From the NCBI GenBank assembly GCA_023078685.1, contig JALGAS010000003.1, forward strand, positions 3,224,001 to 3,288,000: 64,000 nucleotides of DNA, written 5' to 3'. The notes under the pieces are model-generated. The model made no database searches, was not told the origin of the DNA, and saw nothing but the letters and a program-made list of their open reading frames with translations. A program made the translations under genes and the position numbers. How positions within the stretch are numbered: position 1 is the first letter of the stretch; each line of letters starts with the position of its first letter. Shown in pieces: positions 45,223 to 58,736 of the stretch. This DNA comes from Neopestalotiopsis rosae. Its lineage: Eukaryota; Ascomycota; Sordariomycetes; Amphisphaeriales; Sporocadaceae.

Positions 45223-47773
45223 TCATTGCAGAGCCTGACCCTTCTTTGGCTTCGAGGCAGATGGTTTGGGCATGGGTTGGTTGACTGCAAGTTGAGGATC
45301 AAATGAATCAATTGCCTTCAAGTCTGCCAGAAAACGTCGAATCCTTAGTCCAGTCCTTTGACGCAATAGTCCATCATACAAGTCGTCTGCCGCAGCCCTG
45401 ACGGCAACTTGCAGTCCTTGTAATACTTCTCGATCATCAATTGCTGCATCGTCAGTGTCGAAAAACACATCCAGGTGATTGAGGGCCGCATCTAGCTCAT
45501 CAGGAGAGTTGCTCGAAGGCGTTGGCTCAGCTTCTTCCAATCCGACAAGCTCTTTACTCGGCATCATATCATTTTCTTTGGCCGCAGACAAATCTTTCGG
45601 TTGGGTGTTTCTCTCATCACTGACGTCATTTCTCGTCTGCTGGATTGGCAGAGGTGCGATAGCCTTATCGGTCTCCTCTTTTGCAATTCGATTCTCTGTT
45701 CGATTCGAAGGGTAATGGCGCTGTAAATGAGTCGTATCCTTTCCAAAAGCCGTCCCTGTCTTCACCTCCTCCGTAATTACGAGAGCCTCGACAGGCTTTG
45801 GTGGTTGGCCAGAACCAGTATGGATCCGACATGAGTCTTGAGCGAGCAATGGGTGATGCTTATGAGCTTTTGTATGAGCTTTGGGCGTAACTTTTGGATT
45901 GCTTGGTCGCAAAGCCTGGGACTCTATCCGGCTCACTCGTTCTTGTGCCACATTGAGCGCTCGTCCAAGTGATGATGCATTGCTTACTGCATATTTCCAT
46001 GTAAATGGAAGCTCTGGCGCTGGAGAAACCGGCTGGGGTCTTGGTTTCGGTTTCCTGAGGCCCTGTGATTCTTCTAGGCGTCGCTGAGGAGACTTTTTGG
46101 GCTCCTCTTCGATCCAGGTCACGGGTGCCCCATGAACATGATGGATACGGTGATGAGGAGAACGATGATGACGTTGGAAGAAGGGGTGATGATGAGGTTG
46201 CGAGTCGAGGGCTTGATCATGTCTCCTCGATTTCACGCGAGGTAGTGAGCCTCTTGCCAACTCTTTCTCAGGACGAAACTTTCCTGTACGATCCGTGGTA
46301 TTTTCTTGCGCTCGAGTAGGCTGATTGGAAGAGCCATTCACGAATTCGGCAATGTGCGATCGTACATGGGGGCGAGGCTTGGCCGGAGTCTGCGGAGCCA
46401 CAGGATCAATAGATCTCTTCTGTCTTGCTTCCTGAGATTCTCCTCGGCGTGGACGGTCTTTAATAGCAACTGGCGGGACTTTGTTTGCTTCCTGATTCTC
46501 TTTCCCAGCGAGCTTCCATTCTCCCCGTCTCGTTTCGACCATGGTCCCGACACGTGATCTTGGTGTCGGATCAGGCTCCATTGTATCATGCTTCCTTCTC
46601 AGCCAGGGAAGCAACTTTCTGCCTCGAATTGGAGAGTCCTTGTCAATAGCTTGTGGTGCCTGTTTCCGAGCAGGAATTTCGTCTTTTGCGGGGATCGGAT
46701 CTGGTTGTGGAAGCTCGACTACCCACTGAGAACTCGGGGTTGCAGAGTCTGAAGAATAATCATAGATGCCATCTATTTCTCATGAGGCTCTTGATTACAA
46801 CAGTTTGGAGCGATATACTTACCCCGTGATTGCTCGTATATCAGCTCTGGCGACTTATTTCTCTGCTGGTCTGCAGTCACGGCAAGTCCAGCAGCCTCAA
46901 ATTGCTTCCTGTATGGAGAGAGCGGCTTGACGGTATGAAGGGAGTATTTCATATCTGATTCAGTAGGAGTAATGACGGGTAGCTTGCCAGTGGCATCGGC
47001 AGCATCGGCATATTTCTCCAATTCTCGAGCAAAGTGATTAAGAGCCCGACGTTGACTGCTTGTACGAGAAGGCACTCCCGGTCGACGAATCACGCCAGCT
47101 TTCTTAGGTGACGCTTCCGTTGGCACAATTGACGACAAGCGATTTTGCTGAGCCATTATTCTTTGTATGGCAGCCCATACATCAGGATCCGACAAGCTAT
47201 ATCGCTTCCTGGGGTCAGATATGGGACGATGATCACGGATGCCGGGGGCTTGTCGACTCGTGTCTTGCTCCAGAGGGGAAACCAGTTCAGTATCACCCGG
47301 AACAGCAGGACCATCCACGGCGTCAGCATGATACCCACTGTTTCTTGCCTTGTGGTCATGATATATGTCGCCATGCTTTCGTCCTTCTTCCTCGGGCACT
47401 TGCATAAGAAGACTGTCCCGCTTCCAAGAGTTTGGTCTACCATATTGAGAAGGGAGTCGTCGGCTGACCCGGACACCACGACTCGACTGACTGATTCGTT
47501 TCTGTCGTAAACCTATACTGCTGCGAGACGATGAAGGAGGAATACGATGAGCATTTCGGGCATCTCGGGCAGTCCTCTGAGGATGCTTCAAATCCAGTCG
47601 ATCAATGGGTAACAGGTTGGTCTTTGGTTGACGCTGCGATTTTCCTTTCTAGGGTAATTTAAGCTGAGGCATCTCGTCTATTCCAAGAAAACAAAGGTCC
47701 AAAAAGGCAATTGATAGATGCTTCCAAAATGTATTTGTGGCCGCCGGTGGTGAATCAGGAAGAACTTGAACAT
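45223..47773 (-). CDS. Large basic, mostly disordered hypothetical protein
   Basis: Proposed exons 47773-47693, 47648-46823, 46748-45223; 810 residues. Intron 2 is convincing (GTAAGT..TTCAG). The first exon is less sure: the frame of exon 2 is closed by TAG right at an acceptor (CCCTAG) and has no ATG before 47500, so an upstream exon is needed. The ATG at 47773 (MFKFFLIHHRRPQ) with a weak GTTTTC donor is the best candidate. The protein is rich in Arg, Lys, Ser, Pro and Gln, has a His-rich patch (HHHPFFQRHHRSPHHRIHHVH) and a more ordered, acidic C-terminal part (about 690-790, ELDAALNHLDVFFDTDDAA). No enzyme motif is visible. Role unknown. Confidence 0.65.
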
Positions 47774-48835
47774 TTTCTTCCTTTCCCTGGGGTGAGGTGA
47801 AGGGGCTAGCTCGTGCCCGGCCTCATCGAGCCTTCCATCAGGTGCGATAGACGCCCCTTCCTCCTCTGCTGGGGCATTTATGTCATGCCGAGCTGTATAT
47901 ATCACGGTCCGTATGATCCGGCTAATATATCCGGTCCTGTCCGAGATCAGGTGGCCAATTTGCGCCTGAATTGCTGATTTACCGGATATCTTTTATGCCA
48001 GGCGCAGAGTATAGCTCCAATTGACGTTTTCCCTTTCGCAGAAGAAATTCAATGGCAGCGAAATCCCTCTTATCCACTTGAATATTTTTGTTAAATTCGG
48101 ACCTGACAACAATAAGTAACTGATTCTCCATAACCATCAGCACGTTGAACTACCTTGCAAATGACTGAAAGTGCGGCCGTGCTTGCTAATGTCTTGTTAG
48201 CATCTGCCCCATACTTTCAATATGAGATCAAGTACCTCTGGTTTCTTGCGGGTTTCACGGATGCATTGCCGGTAGAGGGACAAAACCTCCTTTTGTAATC
48301 CTGACAACCTCATCTTAGACTGCTTCAAGTCCTCCCTAATCTTAAGTTAAAGTGTTAAACACATCATGAGTTGTGCTGTCATCAGAACCGTGATGGTGTG
48401 TTTCTCAAAATCAATGATGTTTGCATTCGGCATTTCTCGGGGCGGGCTGGTCCGAGTGGCCGCGGCCGACAGCCAGCTGCCAAATCGCATGCCGAGGTAT
48501 CTATGGATGATACTTATTTCAAAGCAGTCATTTTTATATATTTCTATCTTGCTCTCGATTATATAGTGTCCTTTTGTTTCTAAACTTGGTTAATTATTTG
48601 TCTGCTCACTTTGCTTGTTACAAGTGACACACGCTGTGGGAGAACAAATGAATATCAATGCATTTTACCAATTCGCCTAGTAATAAACACAGCACTCTCG
48701 AGTCAATGATTATTGCGCAATGCTCTGGTAAAGGCCGGATCATATATCCAAAACCCGGCATACTCTTGTTCTAAGTCAACGCTGAATGTGCTTCCATTAT
48801 CGAGGGTATCTTGATGCTCTATCTGAATTATACCT
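47774..48835. other. Intergenic, 1.06 kb
   Basis: Upstream of the basic protein and downstream of PXR1. AT-rich, with no supported ORF, RNA or repeat. Confidence 0.5.
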
Positions 48836-50032
48836 CTACACGGGCTTTACCATGAAAATCTAGTACAAGTTAGCATTATTCCTAAGTCACAAGATCGTGA
48901 AGATGGACATACCTGTTGTAATGCTGCCATATCTGCCATAGCCATACGCTTGGAAGCGATGTTGCGGGATCGCACCATGTGACGAGACAGTGGTTGCGGA
49001 GTAGAAGTGCCAGTACCTGCTGGAGTAGAGGTTCCGCTTGCGGTTGTCGAAACGGTGACAGTTGTGCTCGCCACCACTGTATCCTCCTCGGACTCTTGCT
49101 GCTTTCTCCTCTTCTTCTTTTCCTTCTTGGACAGCTCTGCCGATTCATCGCTTTGCTCCTCGCTCTTGGCCTCTTTCCGCTTCTTCTTATCTTTCTTTTC
49201 CTTCTTTGACTTGGACTTGGTCTCTGCGCTGTCCTCTTCGGCATCGGCCTGTGCCTCCTTGGCTTTCTTCTCCTTCTTTTCCTTCTTCCTCCTCTTCCTC
49301 TCGGCGTCTGAAGACTCGTCCTGGTCTACATCGGCAGCCTCATCCTTTGATCGCTTCTTCTTCTTCTTTTTGCCCTCTGCACTGTCCGTCTCGGCATCAA
49401 CAGTTTCCTCAACGTCCTCGGCTTTCCGCTTCTTGGACTTCTTCTCCTTCTTCTCGGGCTTGGCTTCGGGTGCTTCGTCGCTGTTCTCTGCGCTCGACTC
49501 GGTAGTCTCGGACGCCTTGTTTGCCGCTTGCTGGTTGATGAGCTCCGTAATCTGATCTCCAACCAACAGACCACCCTTGACAAAGCGCATGGGCCCAAAC
49601 CTGCGCTCAACCCAGAGACTCGTCTTGATTTCGGATCGGAACGCCTGCTTCTTGGCAATCGACTCGTCGGATTCTCCATTGAGACGTCCAAGGAGATCCT
49701 TGAAGACGTCGAGACCGGTACATTCGTCGGCCTGCTTCTGGCGAACCTTGGCACCCAGACCCAGGTTGTCATCCTTCATGGTGATCTTAATAGGCGCCGA
49801 GCTCGCCTTGGAGTGCATGCTGGCGTGGGAAGCATCTTGGGCACCGAGGTACTGGCCGGGTTGCCAGCCGTGCGCTCTCAGAATCTTTTGACCGAATGTC
49901 GTTTCATTTCGACTCCATTTTGTGTTGTTTGGATCTTGGTTCAGCTTGCGCTTGCTACACAGAGTCAGTAAGCAGGGTCGAATCCGGATACAGCATAATG
50001 TCGCCTTACTCTTTCTTTCCTGCGAGACCCAT
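48836..50032 (-). CDS. PXR1: PXR1 / PinX1-like G-patch protein
   Basis: Three exons: 50032-50010 (23 nt), 49954-48913, 48859-48836 (24 nt); 362 residues. Both tiny exons are supported: the first gives MGLAGKK joined to DKRKLNQDPNNTKW, the family's N-terminus, and the last gives IFMVKPV, the family's C-terminal signature. The G-patch is FGQKILRAHGWQPGQYLGA and onward to LGLGAK. A conserved middle (TGLDVFKDLLGRLNG, RFGPMRFVKGG) is followed by a long Lys/Glu/Ser tract. PXR1 acts in the nucleolus in rRNA and snoRNA maturation with the Prp43 helicase and can inhibit telomerase. It shares a 406-bp divergent promoter with the next gene. Confidence 0.95.
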
Positions 50033-50438
50033 GATGTGCAATCGGTCTGTGTTGCGACCTTTCTCCCGACGGTAAAAGCAGAAAATACAGCAGATAGAAG
50101 GCAGAAAGCGTTGAAGTTGGGGAGCCCCACCAAAAATGCGGACGCTGAGTTGCGAAGCACTTTGGAAATTTTTGGCCGATAAGCAACAAGGGGAAGGCGG
50201 CACCCAGATTGTGACGGGCCCCACACCAGGTCTTGTCACCTGTAACGCTCTGTTACCGAATCTCTGCCTACAATTTACCTGAAGAACACTCCACGATTTT
50301 TCAATAATTCTTAATCATAGATGGTTCTTTGAAGCTGGCAGAAATCCAGTTTCTCATTCAAAAACTACTTCGAAATTCGAGAGAGATTATACTCATTCCC
50401 GTCAAGTAATCACCAAAAGCCAAGCTCCTTCTCTCGAC
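50033..50438. other. Divergent promoter, PXR1 / coiled-coil gene
   Basis: 406 bp carrying both promoters. No distinct element recognised. Confidence 0.5.
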
Positions 50439-51046
50439 ATGCCTCCCAGAAAGAAAGCAGTCACACCTGAAGGCCATACCGACGATGAATTCGATTCCCC
50501 TTCTCAACAATTCGTTCCAGCTGGCTTGAAGAACAGTATTGATGAAGTTGTACGTTATTTCACTTTCACTTTCACCCTTGTTCCATGGATGCTGAATCTG
50601 AAATTCAAGGACCGTCTTAGACGGGAGCGCACCAAGGTTCGACAAGAAATTGGTCGTGACTTTGCCAAAGACGTATCGCAACTCAAGACGCGCATCAATC
50701 AGCACTACGAGACTCAGAAGACCAAGCGGTATGTCTATATGTTCTGTGCCCAGTTGGCTCTTTCTGTCTTCTTTCCCCTTCCTTCTCAACTTCCCGACAA
50801 GTGTTTGGGGACGGAGCATCTGACCTTAATTCTTGTAGCATGGAAATCGCCCAGCAGCAGATTCGTCGTCTTTCTGAAGCCATTGAAAAGAAGGCTGCCT
50901 GTGAAGACAAGATCCTTAGAATGATTGCCATGATGGCTAGCGAAAAGGACAAGCTCCACTCCATCATGAAATGCGTCCTGAGTGCCCGCCAGCAGCTCGT
51001 CCTTGAGGCAGCATCGTCTGACAAGTACAAGGAGAGAAAGAGATGA
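50439..51046 (+). CDS. Small coiled-coil protein, 145 residues
   Basis: Three exons: 50439-50549, 50610-50728, 50839-51046. The product begins MPPRKKAVTPEGHTDDEFDSP (basic then acidic) and is otherwise almost entirely helical and charged: DRLRRERTKVRQEIGRDF, TRINQHYETQKTKRMEIAQQQ and ending SSDKYKERKR. Heptad-like spacing suggests a coiled coil. It may belong to a chromosomal or kinetochore-type complex, but I cannot name a family and no motif decides. The first intron's acceptor (TTCAAG) was chosen because it keeps a continuous helix; the alternative, CTTAG a few bases on, shifts the frame. Confidence 0.7.
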
Positions 51047-51396
51047 GGGATTATCTCAGATTGTTATGTTGTGAGCTGCCGTGCTGTACATTTGGGGGGC
51101 ATGTAACCTGTGATGGGCATAATGAGGAGAACCTGCCTTGCCATGTGTAATGATAACGAGGACACGGGACACGAGTAATGACTATGAGAACAACCATACT
51201 TTAGCAACGAACAAGCATCAGAGAAGATCATTTCATTTGGACCGTTACTTTGAATCCAATTCTATTATACTCGACAGGGCCTCCAGTGCAACCTCACTGG
51301 CGGGCTTTTTAATTTGTACAGGTAAAAGAGCTATGCATTTATCATCAAGAGTATGCGGCTTTTCCACACCTCATATTATCTAGGGCCAGCTTCCTC
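51047..51396. other. Convergent 3' flanks
   Basis: 350 bp between the coiled-coil gene and the Ca2+ pump. Nothing further seen. Confidence 0.5.
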
Positions 51397-54300
51397 TTAT
51401 ACAGCCTGGCTATAACCACCCAGCTTTCGCTTTCCATATGTGAACCATTTTCTCGCTTCGTCCGCCCAGAATACAGAGCTACACATGATGAGCAGCTTGA
51501 AAAGATCCGAGAAGGCCAAGGCCTCGGTCTGGAACACTTCTTGTAGCCAAGGGAAGTAAATGACCAGCAATTGACCTGCCAGACTGAGAGCCACGGCCCA
51601 GTTGAACAGAGTGTTGGAGAATAACCCGACCTCGCCACGGAGGACCGACTTGCTCTCGGATCGGCACGTCAAGGCATTAAACATGTCGAATAGCACGAAA
51701 CATGTAAATGTCATGGTCGTATCGCGACGTGTAATTTCGCCATCTGCCATCATCTCGCGAGTGTATACAAACATTGTACCGGCCATAACGATGAATGCTT
51801 GCGTCATAACACGGGTAAGCAGGGTACGCGTGAGAACAGGTTCGCTTCGTGAACGTGGAGGTCGAGACATGACATCTTTATCGACAGTCTCAACTCCAAG
51901 GGATTGCGCGGGCGGTCCATCCATGATGATGTCTGAAAAGGTTAGCTGATTGATATCAACGGTCAAGAATGAGTGTACTTACTGATCCACAGAATCTGCA
52001 TGGCGTTCAACGGCGTCTTGAACCCCATGCAGGTACAGATGAATACCAGGGTAAGACTAGCTACACTGGTACTCAACTGGAAAGTAATAAAGTTTTGAAT
52101 GTTGCTGAAAATGCCCTTGCCCTGTTCAATGGCGTGTAGAATCGTGGAAAAGTCATCGTCTGTAAGAATCATGTCCGAAGCCTCCTTGGCTACATCGGTA
52201 CCGTGAAGTCCCATGGATATGCCAATGTCTGCTCTCTTCAGAGCAGGGGCATCGTTTACACCATCACCCGTCATGGCAACAATGTCGCCTCGGGATTGAA
52301 GTGCGCGGATAATCTTGAGCTTGTGGTCGGGGTTCGTTCGCGCAAAGATTGTAGTGGTCTGCATGGCAGCGGCCAGTTCGTCCTCTGTCATGGCATCAAC
52401 CTCATCACCTCTGAGGACTGGCTTGACAGTAATCTGGTTGGATGAATGTTCTCGCGGTGTGGCAATCTGCATGCCGAGCTGCTTTCCAATGGCCACGGCA
52501 GTAGTGTCGGAATCTCCAGTAATCATGATAACCTTTACACCTCCACGCATCAATCGTCGAATCGAACGAGCAACACCAGGTCTTGGAGGATCGCTCATTC
52601 CTACCAAACCGGCAAAGGTGAGCCCCTTGAACAGGCTTTCATCGTTGGGCAGTCCAGGACTGTCGCTACCGTCGAGGTTACCGGGGGTAGTACTTCTAGA
52701 GTTGGGATTAAGACCGGATCTGTTCCTGCTGGACCTGGCAACTGGACCGCTGGCAAATGCAAGGACACGAAGTCCCTTTTCAGCCATTCGCTCTGCCGCG
52801 TTCAAGGCTTCCTGGCGGCGGGTAGAGTCCAACACAACTTCTCTTCCATCATCCGTGAGAAATGTGTCGCAGGCATCGAGAATCTTGTCAATAGCGCCCT
52901 TCATGTAAGCAAACTCCTTGTCGCTGTTTCGTGCGTCTGCGCCAATCACCATGCCCATCCATTTCCTCTCCGAGCTGAACGGGGTTTCTGCAGTGCGAGG
53001 TCCAATCGAGTCTCTAACATCGTGTTCTGTGAAGCGATCTAGTAAATCCAGCATGGCTACATCTGTCGGCTGACCAACCCATCGAGAGTGTCTGCTGAAA
53101 TCCTTGTTCTGGTTGTCGGAGAGCACGGTAGCACCCTCAGCCTGGTGGTGAGAAAGACGCGCGTTGTTGGCAATGTTTCCAATTCGAAGTATCCTCAACG
53201 TGGCCAAGTTTGGTGTCTGTTCCGTCACTTCCTCGGTTTCCACATCGACCGGTTCCTTTGCTCCAAAGTACCAGGTATTCGCCACGGTCATGTGGTTCAT
53301 GGTCAAAGTTCCAGTCTTGTCGGAGCATACCACGTTGACCGAGCCAAGCGTCTCTACACTAGGCATCTTTCTGACAATCGCATGGTACTTGGCCATTCTA
53401 TGAACACCAAGAGCCAATGTCACAGTCACAATGATGGGTAAACCTTCGGGAATAGCAGCCACAGCCAGCGAGATGGAAATGGTAAAGATTTCGAGAATCT
53501 TCTTGCCCTGAAGCCATCCCACCACAGAAATCAAGCCAATAATGACAAACGATATCTTGCTGAGCTGAGAACCAAGCTCGTCCATGGAAAGTTGAAGAGG
53601 AGATCGCGGGCTCTCGGTACCAGAGACACTCGCAGCGATAGTTCCGAATTGGGTATCACCACCAGTAGCATAGACGATACCCTGTCCATATCCAGACTTG
53701 ACCAAGGTACCCATATAGGCAATGTTGCTGCCGCCTGAGCGGGAAGCGTCTTCGTTTTGGGCATCGTAGGCTGAGGGAGAAAGGGTCGACGGACTCGGGA
53801 GGCGGTTGGCAGAGTTAAAGTTTCTAGATCGAGAGCTCGCGGTAATCTTGACAGGTTCGTTCTCGCCTGTCAGGTTGGACTCGTCGATAGTCAAATCTGA
53901 TGCCTTGGTGACTCGGATATCGGCGGGGATGCGATCGCCAGTGGTGAACAGAACCAAATCTCCTGGAACAAGCTGAGCAGCCATGACCTTGGTAGAGGCG
54001 GCTTCCATCAGCTCCTCCGCAGGGGTCTCGGCGCCATTTAATGTGTCAACCTGCTTGTCGACGTCGGCGGCCGGCGGCCATACAGCTGAGCCTTGAGCGG
54101 GTTTCGCATTTTGAGCCCTGACCAAGTGAGCATGGTTGGGAACAAGGTGGTTGAGAGCCTCGATGGACTTTTCCGAACGATATTCTTGCACAAAACCTAC
54201 AGTCACCACAATGGTCACTGCGACTGTGATGCTCACAGCATCATCCAAGTTTCCAACTATTATAGAGGCAAATGCCGAAGCCAATAGAAGAATGATCAAT

Positions 54301-54751
54301 GGCTCTTGAAACTGCTTCACAAAGCGAAGCCATAACGGCTCTGGGGGCTCGTGAGGAATCTCGTTTGGTCCGAAATCGCGTAGTCTCGACAAGGCCTCGC
54401 CGGCGGTCAGTCCGTGGGTCAAGGACGTTTGCAAATTCGATGCAGCTTCGGTGGCAGTCATGAACGAGTACTGATCAGCGACGCCCTGGAATTGTGTTGG
54501 TTAGCATATTCGGAAACAGAGCAGACAATTTAGAGTCATCTTCAGCAAACAATTCAACATACCCTTGATTGCGCCGATGTGGTGCGAGAGTGCCTAGGTC
54601 TTGAATTCCTAGACCTGGTTCTTCCTGGACCCGAATCATCGTGATCGTAGTCGTCATGATCTCGTTCCAATCCATTTATACTCGGTACGGTGGTCGGCAG
54701 AAGAGGATCTTCGCCGCTATCTCGACGACCAGCCCAAGGCCAAGGGGGCAT
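51397..54751 (-). CDS. PMR1: Secretory-pathway Ca2+/Mn2+ P-type ATPase (PMR1 type)
   Basis: Three exons: 54751-54563, 54485-51983, 51932-51397; 1075 residues. The N-terminal 70 residues are Asp/Ser/Arg-rich. Then come the actuator ([15 protein letters not shown]), the PEGLP helix, the phosphorylation site DKTGTLT with Asp near residue 452, [30 protein letters not shown], and C-terminal membrane helices. Length and order fit the type-IIA SPCA pumps of the Golgi, which load Ca2+ and Mn2+ for glycosylation and sorting. The last intron splits [13 protein letters not shown], a conserved ion-binding helix, and is canonical. A 40-residue insertion (about 190-230) separates helix 2 from the actuator core. 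Confidence 0.96.
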
Positions 54752-56765
54752 GGTGAACGGTAATGTATGACCGTGACGTCGTCGCGCAAAACTGCATGGA
54801 ACAACGTATAGGCGGCAGAGCTACGCAGCAGTCTGTCTTTTGGTGTCTCAGGCTGGCAAAGAAAGGAGTTGGGATTCGGGGGGAGTAGAGCGATCGCCGG
54901 ATCTATTGAGTAAGCAGAACGGTCATGGCCGTGAGATGCAAAAAGTGCATGTCTGTCCAAAAAGTCGTCGTCGAGGTGTTTGCCCAAGCAGGGGAATCAG
55001 TCCAGGAGTGTCCCGAAGAAGCCAGTGGATCTTTGTATGGAGCGAGTCGAGTCCAGATTCGCTTTTGGAGACGTGTAACTCTGGACTGGATTTTTAGCTT
55101 AGCGTTGAGCGGGCAGGGGCGCGGGCGCCTTTGCACGGATGGGCTTTCGACGCCAAGCCGACCTGGGCTGCAGGTTGCGGCTCTTCTAGGCAAATCTTAA
55201 GGCACTCCAGAGGCAGAGGCACTGATTCTTGGGGAACCTCGAGTGGATACAGTGACGAATCAAGCTCTATCGACCCCTGTTCAGACATGCGCCAGAAGGT
55301 AGCTCACCCCTGACCTCAGCCTGGAGTAGGCCTGTTCCGAGAAGTTGATACTCGTGGTAGAGTTTGGCGTGCCACGAGCAGTAACATATTATGTCCTGCC
55401 TGTCAATGTTCCATTGAAATAACCTTTGGCTATGGAAAGCATGTGTGGCTTTGACAGCTATAGAAATTCAATTCTCCCAATTGAGAATCACACTCTTAGC
55501 CTCTGTGTGAATGGACTGATTAATAGTAAACAAGTTCGTCATCATGTACTTATAGTGCATGGTAATGATCAGTATTCACGGTGAATGACACGATTTAAGT
55601 CGGGATGGCTTTGAATGCACGCGTAATGACTTTCATATACTCTCACGATCATTGAGCCACCACCTGGTTAGGTTCTCACAGATGCCTAAATTTCCAAGCC
55701 AAGAGATCTTGCTACAAGCAGTCACCGATGAAATGAACAACTACCTTCTTTCAAGCTTGGACAGCTAGGTCAGCTGCCTTGACGTACCTGATTTGGGGAA
55801 AGGCCGTATGCATCAGGTACAGTGCATATGCCAGCTCTAGTGAATGCGGCATCACGGGCAGCACGGGCTTAGAAATCAGTGTAACAGCGTAATTGAGTGC
55901 CCCAATACTGGAATCTCTCACGAAACACACTGGAAATGTCAGAGAGAATGCACTGCTATGACTGACAGGTCCATGCTCCTCAATGAAGCTCCAATCGCTA
56001 GAAACCCAGCCACAGCATTTTGTTACCTCATCCCAAGAGAAACGTGCAAGCTAAGGGTCCTAACTCCACTATCTCCAGGCTTCCACCCAATCATCACTCT
56101 TCCATTCCTGTGGCTTGTGTCACGGTGGGTCCCAGCCACTTGAATTTCGACGCGCCCCGTCACCCTGATTTTTTCGTCGCCAGGTTTTTCGCAGTGGTTT
56201 GCGCTTATTCTGGCTCGTCGGTCGCTGGGTTAATGAGTGATTGCTTGCTGCTTCCACAACCACAAACGCCCATCCTCCTCACCCCCCCTCCAACCAACCC
56301 ACCCGCCTACAACCACCTTGTCTCTTTCTCTTTCCACCTTTGCAACCAATATACATCATCGCCAACGATTCCTCTCGACTCTGACTTGTCGCATTGCCTC
56401 TAGCCACATTGTCGACAATTAAACAGCATCATTTCGAACTTGCTGCCGTCTTTGCGCTCTTTTTGCGACGCGGCACCGACGGCTGGCAGGCAGCGCTGCG
56501 CTGAAAAGGCTTAGCCCGCAACCACGCGCGGTTCACCTAATCTACCTCTGGACGCGCTCCCACTGTTTACCTGACCTCCACCACTTTGCAACATACACCT
56601 CAACTCCCCCTCCATCCATTCAACGCGTAGGCGCATGTGCAAGGGCTTACCACTAGCATTGCCTTTGATGCTCGAGTAGCACTGCAGTCTCTTTGCACTT
56701 CTCTCGCCATACCCCCATTTCCTTCATCGCTTCGTCGACCGTAACTTGTCCTCGTCGCCGTCGCG
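54752..56765. other. Divergent intergenic region, 2 kb, PMR1 / RAD21
   Basis: The RAD21 side (about 56250-56760) is strongly C-rich and probably a long leader. No supported gene; ORFs on both strands lack motifs. Confidence 0.5.
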
Positions 56766-58736
56766 ATGTTTTATTCAGAGGCTTTGCTGCAGAAGACCGG
56801 GCCACTGGCTCGCGTCTGGCTGTCGGCAAACTTGGAGCGCAAGCTCTCAAAGAATCACATTCTCCAGTCTAACCTGCCAGAAAGTGTCAATGCCATTGTC
56901 GATACTCGTCAGGCCCCCATGGCCCTGCGTCTCAGCGGTCAGCTGCTGTTGGGTGTCGTCAGAATCTACAGCCGCAAGGCGCGTTACCTTTTGGACGATT
57001 GCAATGAAGCATTGCTCAAGATTAAAATGGTAAGCTCCCGTCTACATCGTCGTCACTGACTCTTACTAACTCTTCAGGCCTTCCGTTCTACTGGCAACAA
57101 TGACATGCCGGAGAATCTCGCCATGCCTAACCGAGATGCTCTCATGCTTCCCGATAAAATCACACCGGCGGATAACCTAAACATTCTGCCTCCTCCTGAT
57201 GCCGACTGGCTTCTTGCTCAAATGGATGCCGATGTGGCACCAACACAAACTCAATCTCAGGGACGTGGAAGAGGACGCCCCAGCAACCGTGAAATTAACC
57301 TCCAAGAGGACTTCAACAACAGCCAATTTCTTATGGACAACATGATGGACAAGGACGAAATGGCTTTTGAAAACAACGACGATTTGGAGCTGGAGCTTGA
57401 TTTTGGTATGGATTTGGATGAACAACCTCGAGGCTTGGATATGAGCGTCGAAATGGGTAGAGATGCGCCTGCGGCTCGTTCCATTGAGGACGACCTGATG
57501 AGCGAGCTCGACGCGGGTCCGGCAAAGGGTCCGGCACGCGACCAATCTACCGCGTTTGATTTTGGTGATGGCATTCAGATTGCCGACGCCGATGGCGACC
57601 TTCAGATGGACGACGACTTTCAGTTCAACATCAACGATCAATCCGCCATGCCCGAGCTTGGTGGTGTAGCACCTCCTAACCGCGCACGCATTTCCGAGTC
57701 GCCCCTCTCCGACATTGACGAGACCACCGCAAAGGATGTCGAGGAGTGGACGAGACTCAACAACCACAGCATCTACGAGCCCGACCAGGAGCCCGAGGAG
57801 GTCGAAGCACAGCCGCAGCGAAAGTCCAAGTCGAGGCGCAAGGTCTTTGGACTCGACGCTACCACCCAACTTTCCAGTGCTCACATCAAGGAGCAGCAGG
57901 CAGACCGATCCAACATTCTCAAGGAGCCCAACTTTGTCGCCAGGGATCCCTACTTCCTTGCTCTCCTCGAGCTCAAGCACCGTGGAAACTTTGTTTCGAA
58001 CATCATGAGCAACGGCCGTAGCAAGGCCTGGGCCCCTGAACTTCAAGGCTTGCTTTCCCTCGAGTCTTTCCGCCAGATGAACGATTTGAAGCGCAAGCGG
58101 GATAGCGGCGTTGCTGATATGGATAGCGAGGATGAGCAGGGCGCCTCCAAGTCGCCGCGCCTGGAGATTGACGAGGACGAGACGGCCCTGCAATTGGGTG
58201 GTGGTCTCGGAGATCAGAGCGTGGCTGCTGATGGCACGATTATCGACATTCCCGCCGAGGAAGGCTTGGTCATCGACGACACCGAGCACCACGAGCGCGA
58301 AGGCAGTGCCCTCCCGGCATTCGACGAGACTATTGCTCCCATGGTCCACCCTGCCGACAGCGGACCCGTTTCCCTCGGAACAAAGCACGCAGTCCACGTC
58401 CTCAGGGATCTTTTCGGCTCCGAGGCCGCCACGAGCGAGGAGAAGCGCAAGAAGACCTCGGTTGTATTCCAGGAACTCCTGCCCGAGACCAGAACCACCA
58501 AGGCAGATGCCACCAAGATGTTCTTCGAGTGTCTGGTGCTGGCCACAAAGGATGCCATCAAGGTCGAGCAAAAGGAGGGCCTCCTTGGCGAGTCGATACG
58601 CGTCCGTGGCAAGCGTGGCCTTTGGGGAGCCTGGGCTGAGCGCGAAGCCGGTGGCGAGATTGCAAACCAGGATGAAGTCACACAACCCGAGCCTGCAATT
58701 GCTGGCCCGTCGCAAACTGTCGCGGCAGCAGCATAA
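56766..58736 (+). CDS. RAD21: Cohesin kleisin subunit RAD21/SCC1
   Basis: Two exons, 56766-57029 and 57078-58736; 640 residues. The N-terminal kleisin domain (MFYSEALLQKTGPLARVWLSANLERKLSK..LRLSGQLLLGVVRIYSRKARYLLDDC) binds SMC3. The C-terminal winged helix (KTSVVFQELLPETRTTKADATKMFFECLVLATKDAIKVEQ) binds SMC1. The acidic middle holds SVEMGR at residues 211-216, which resembles the S-x-E-x-x-R separase sites of yeast Rad21. The protein closes the cohesin ring that holds sister chromatids. The domain order and both ends point to mitotic RAD21 rather than REC8, though REC8 is not excluded by eye. It converges with the next gene. Confidence 0.95.

Noticed and set aside
48979..49555. Ser/Phe-rich plus-strand frames
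   Set aside because: Shadow of the Lys/Glu tract of PXR1 on the opposite strand.
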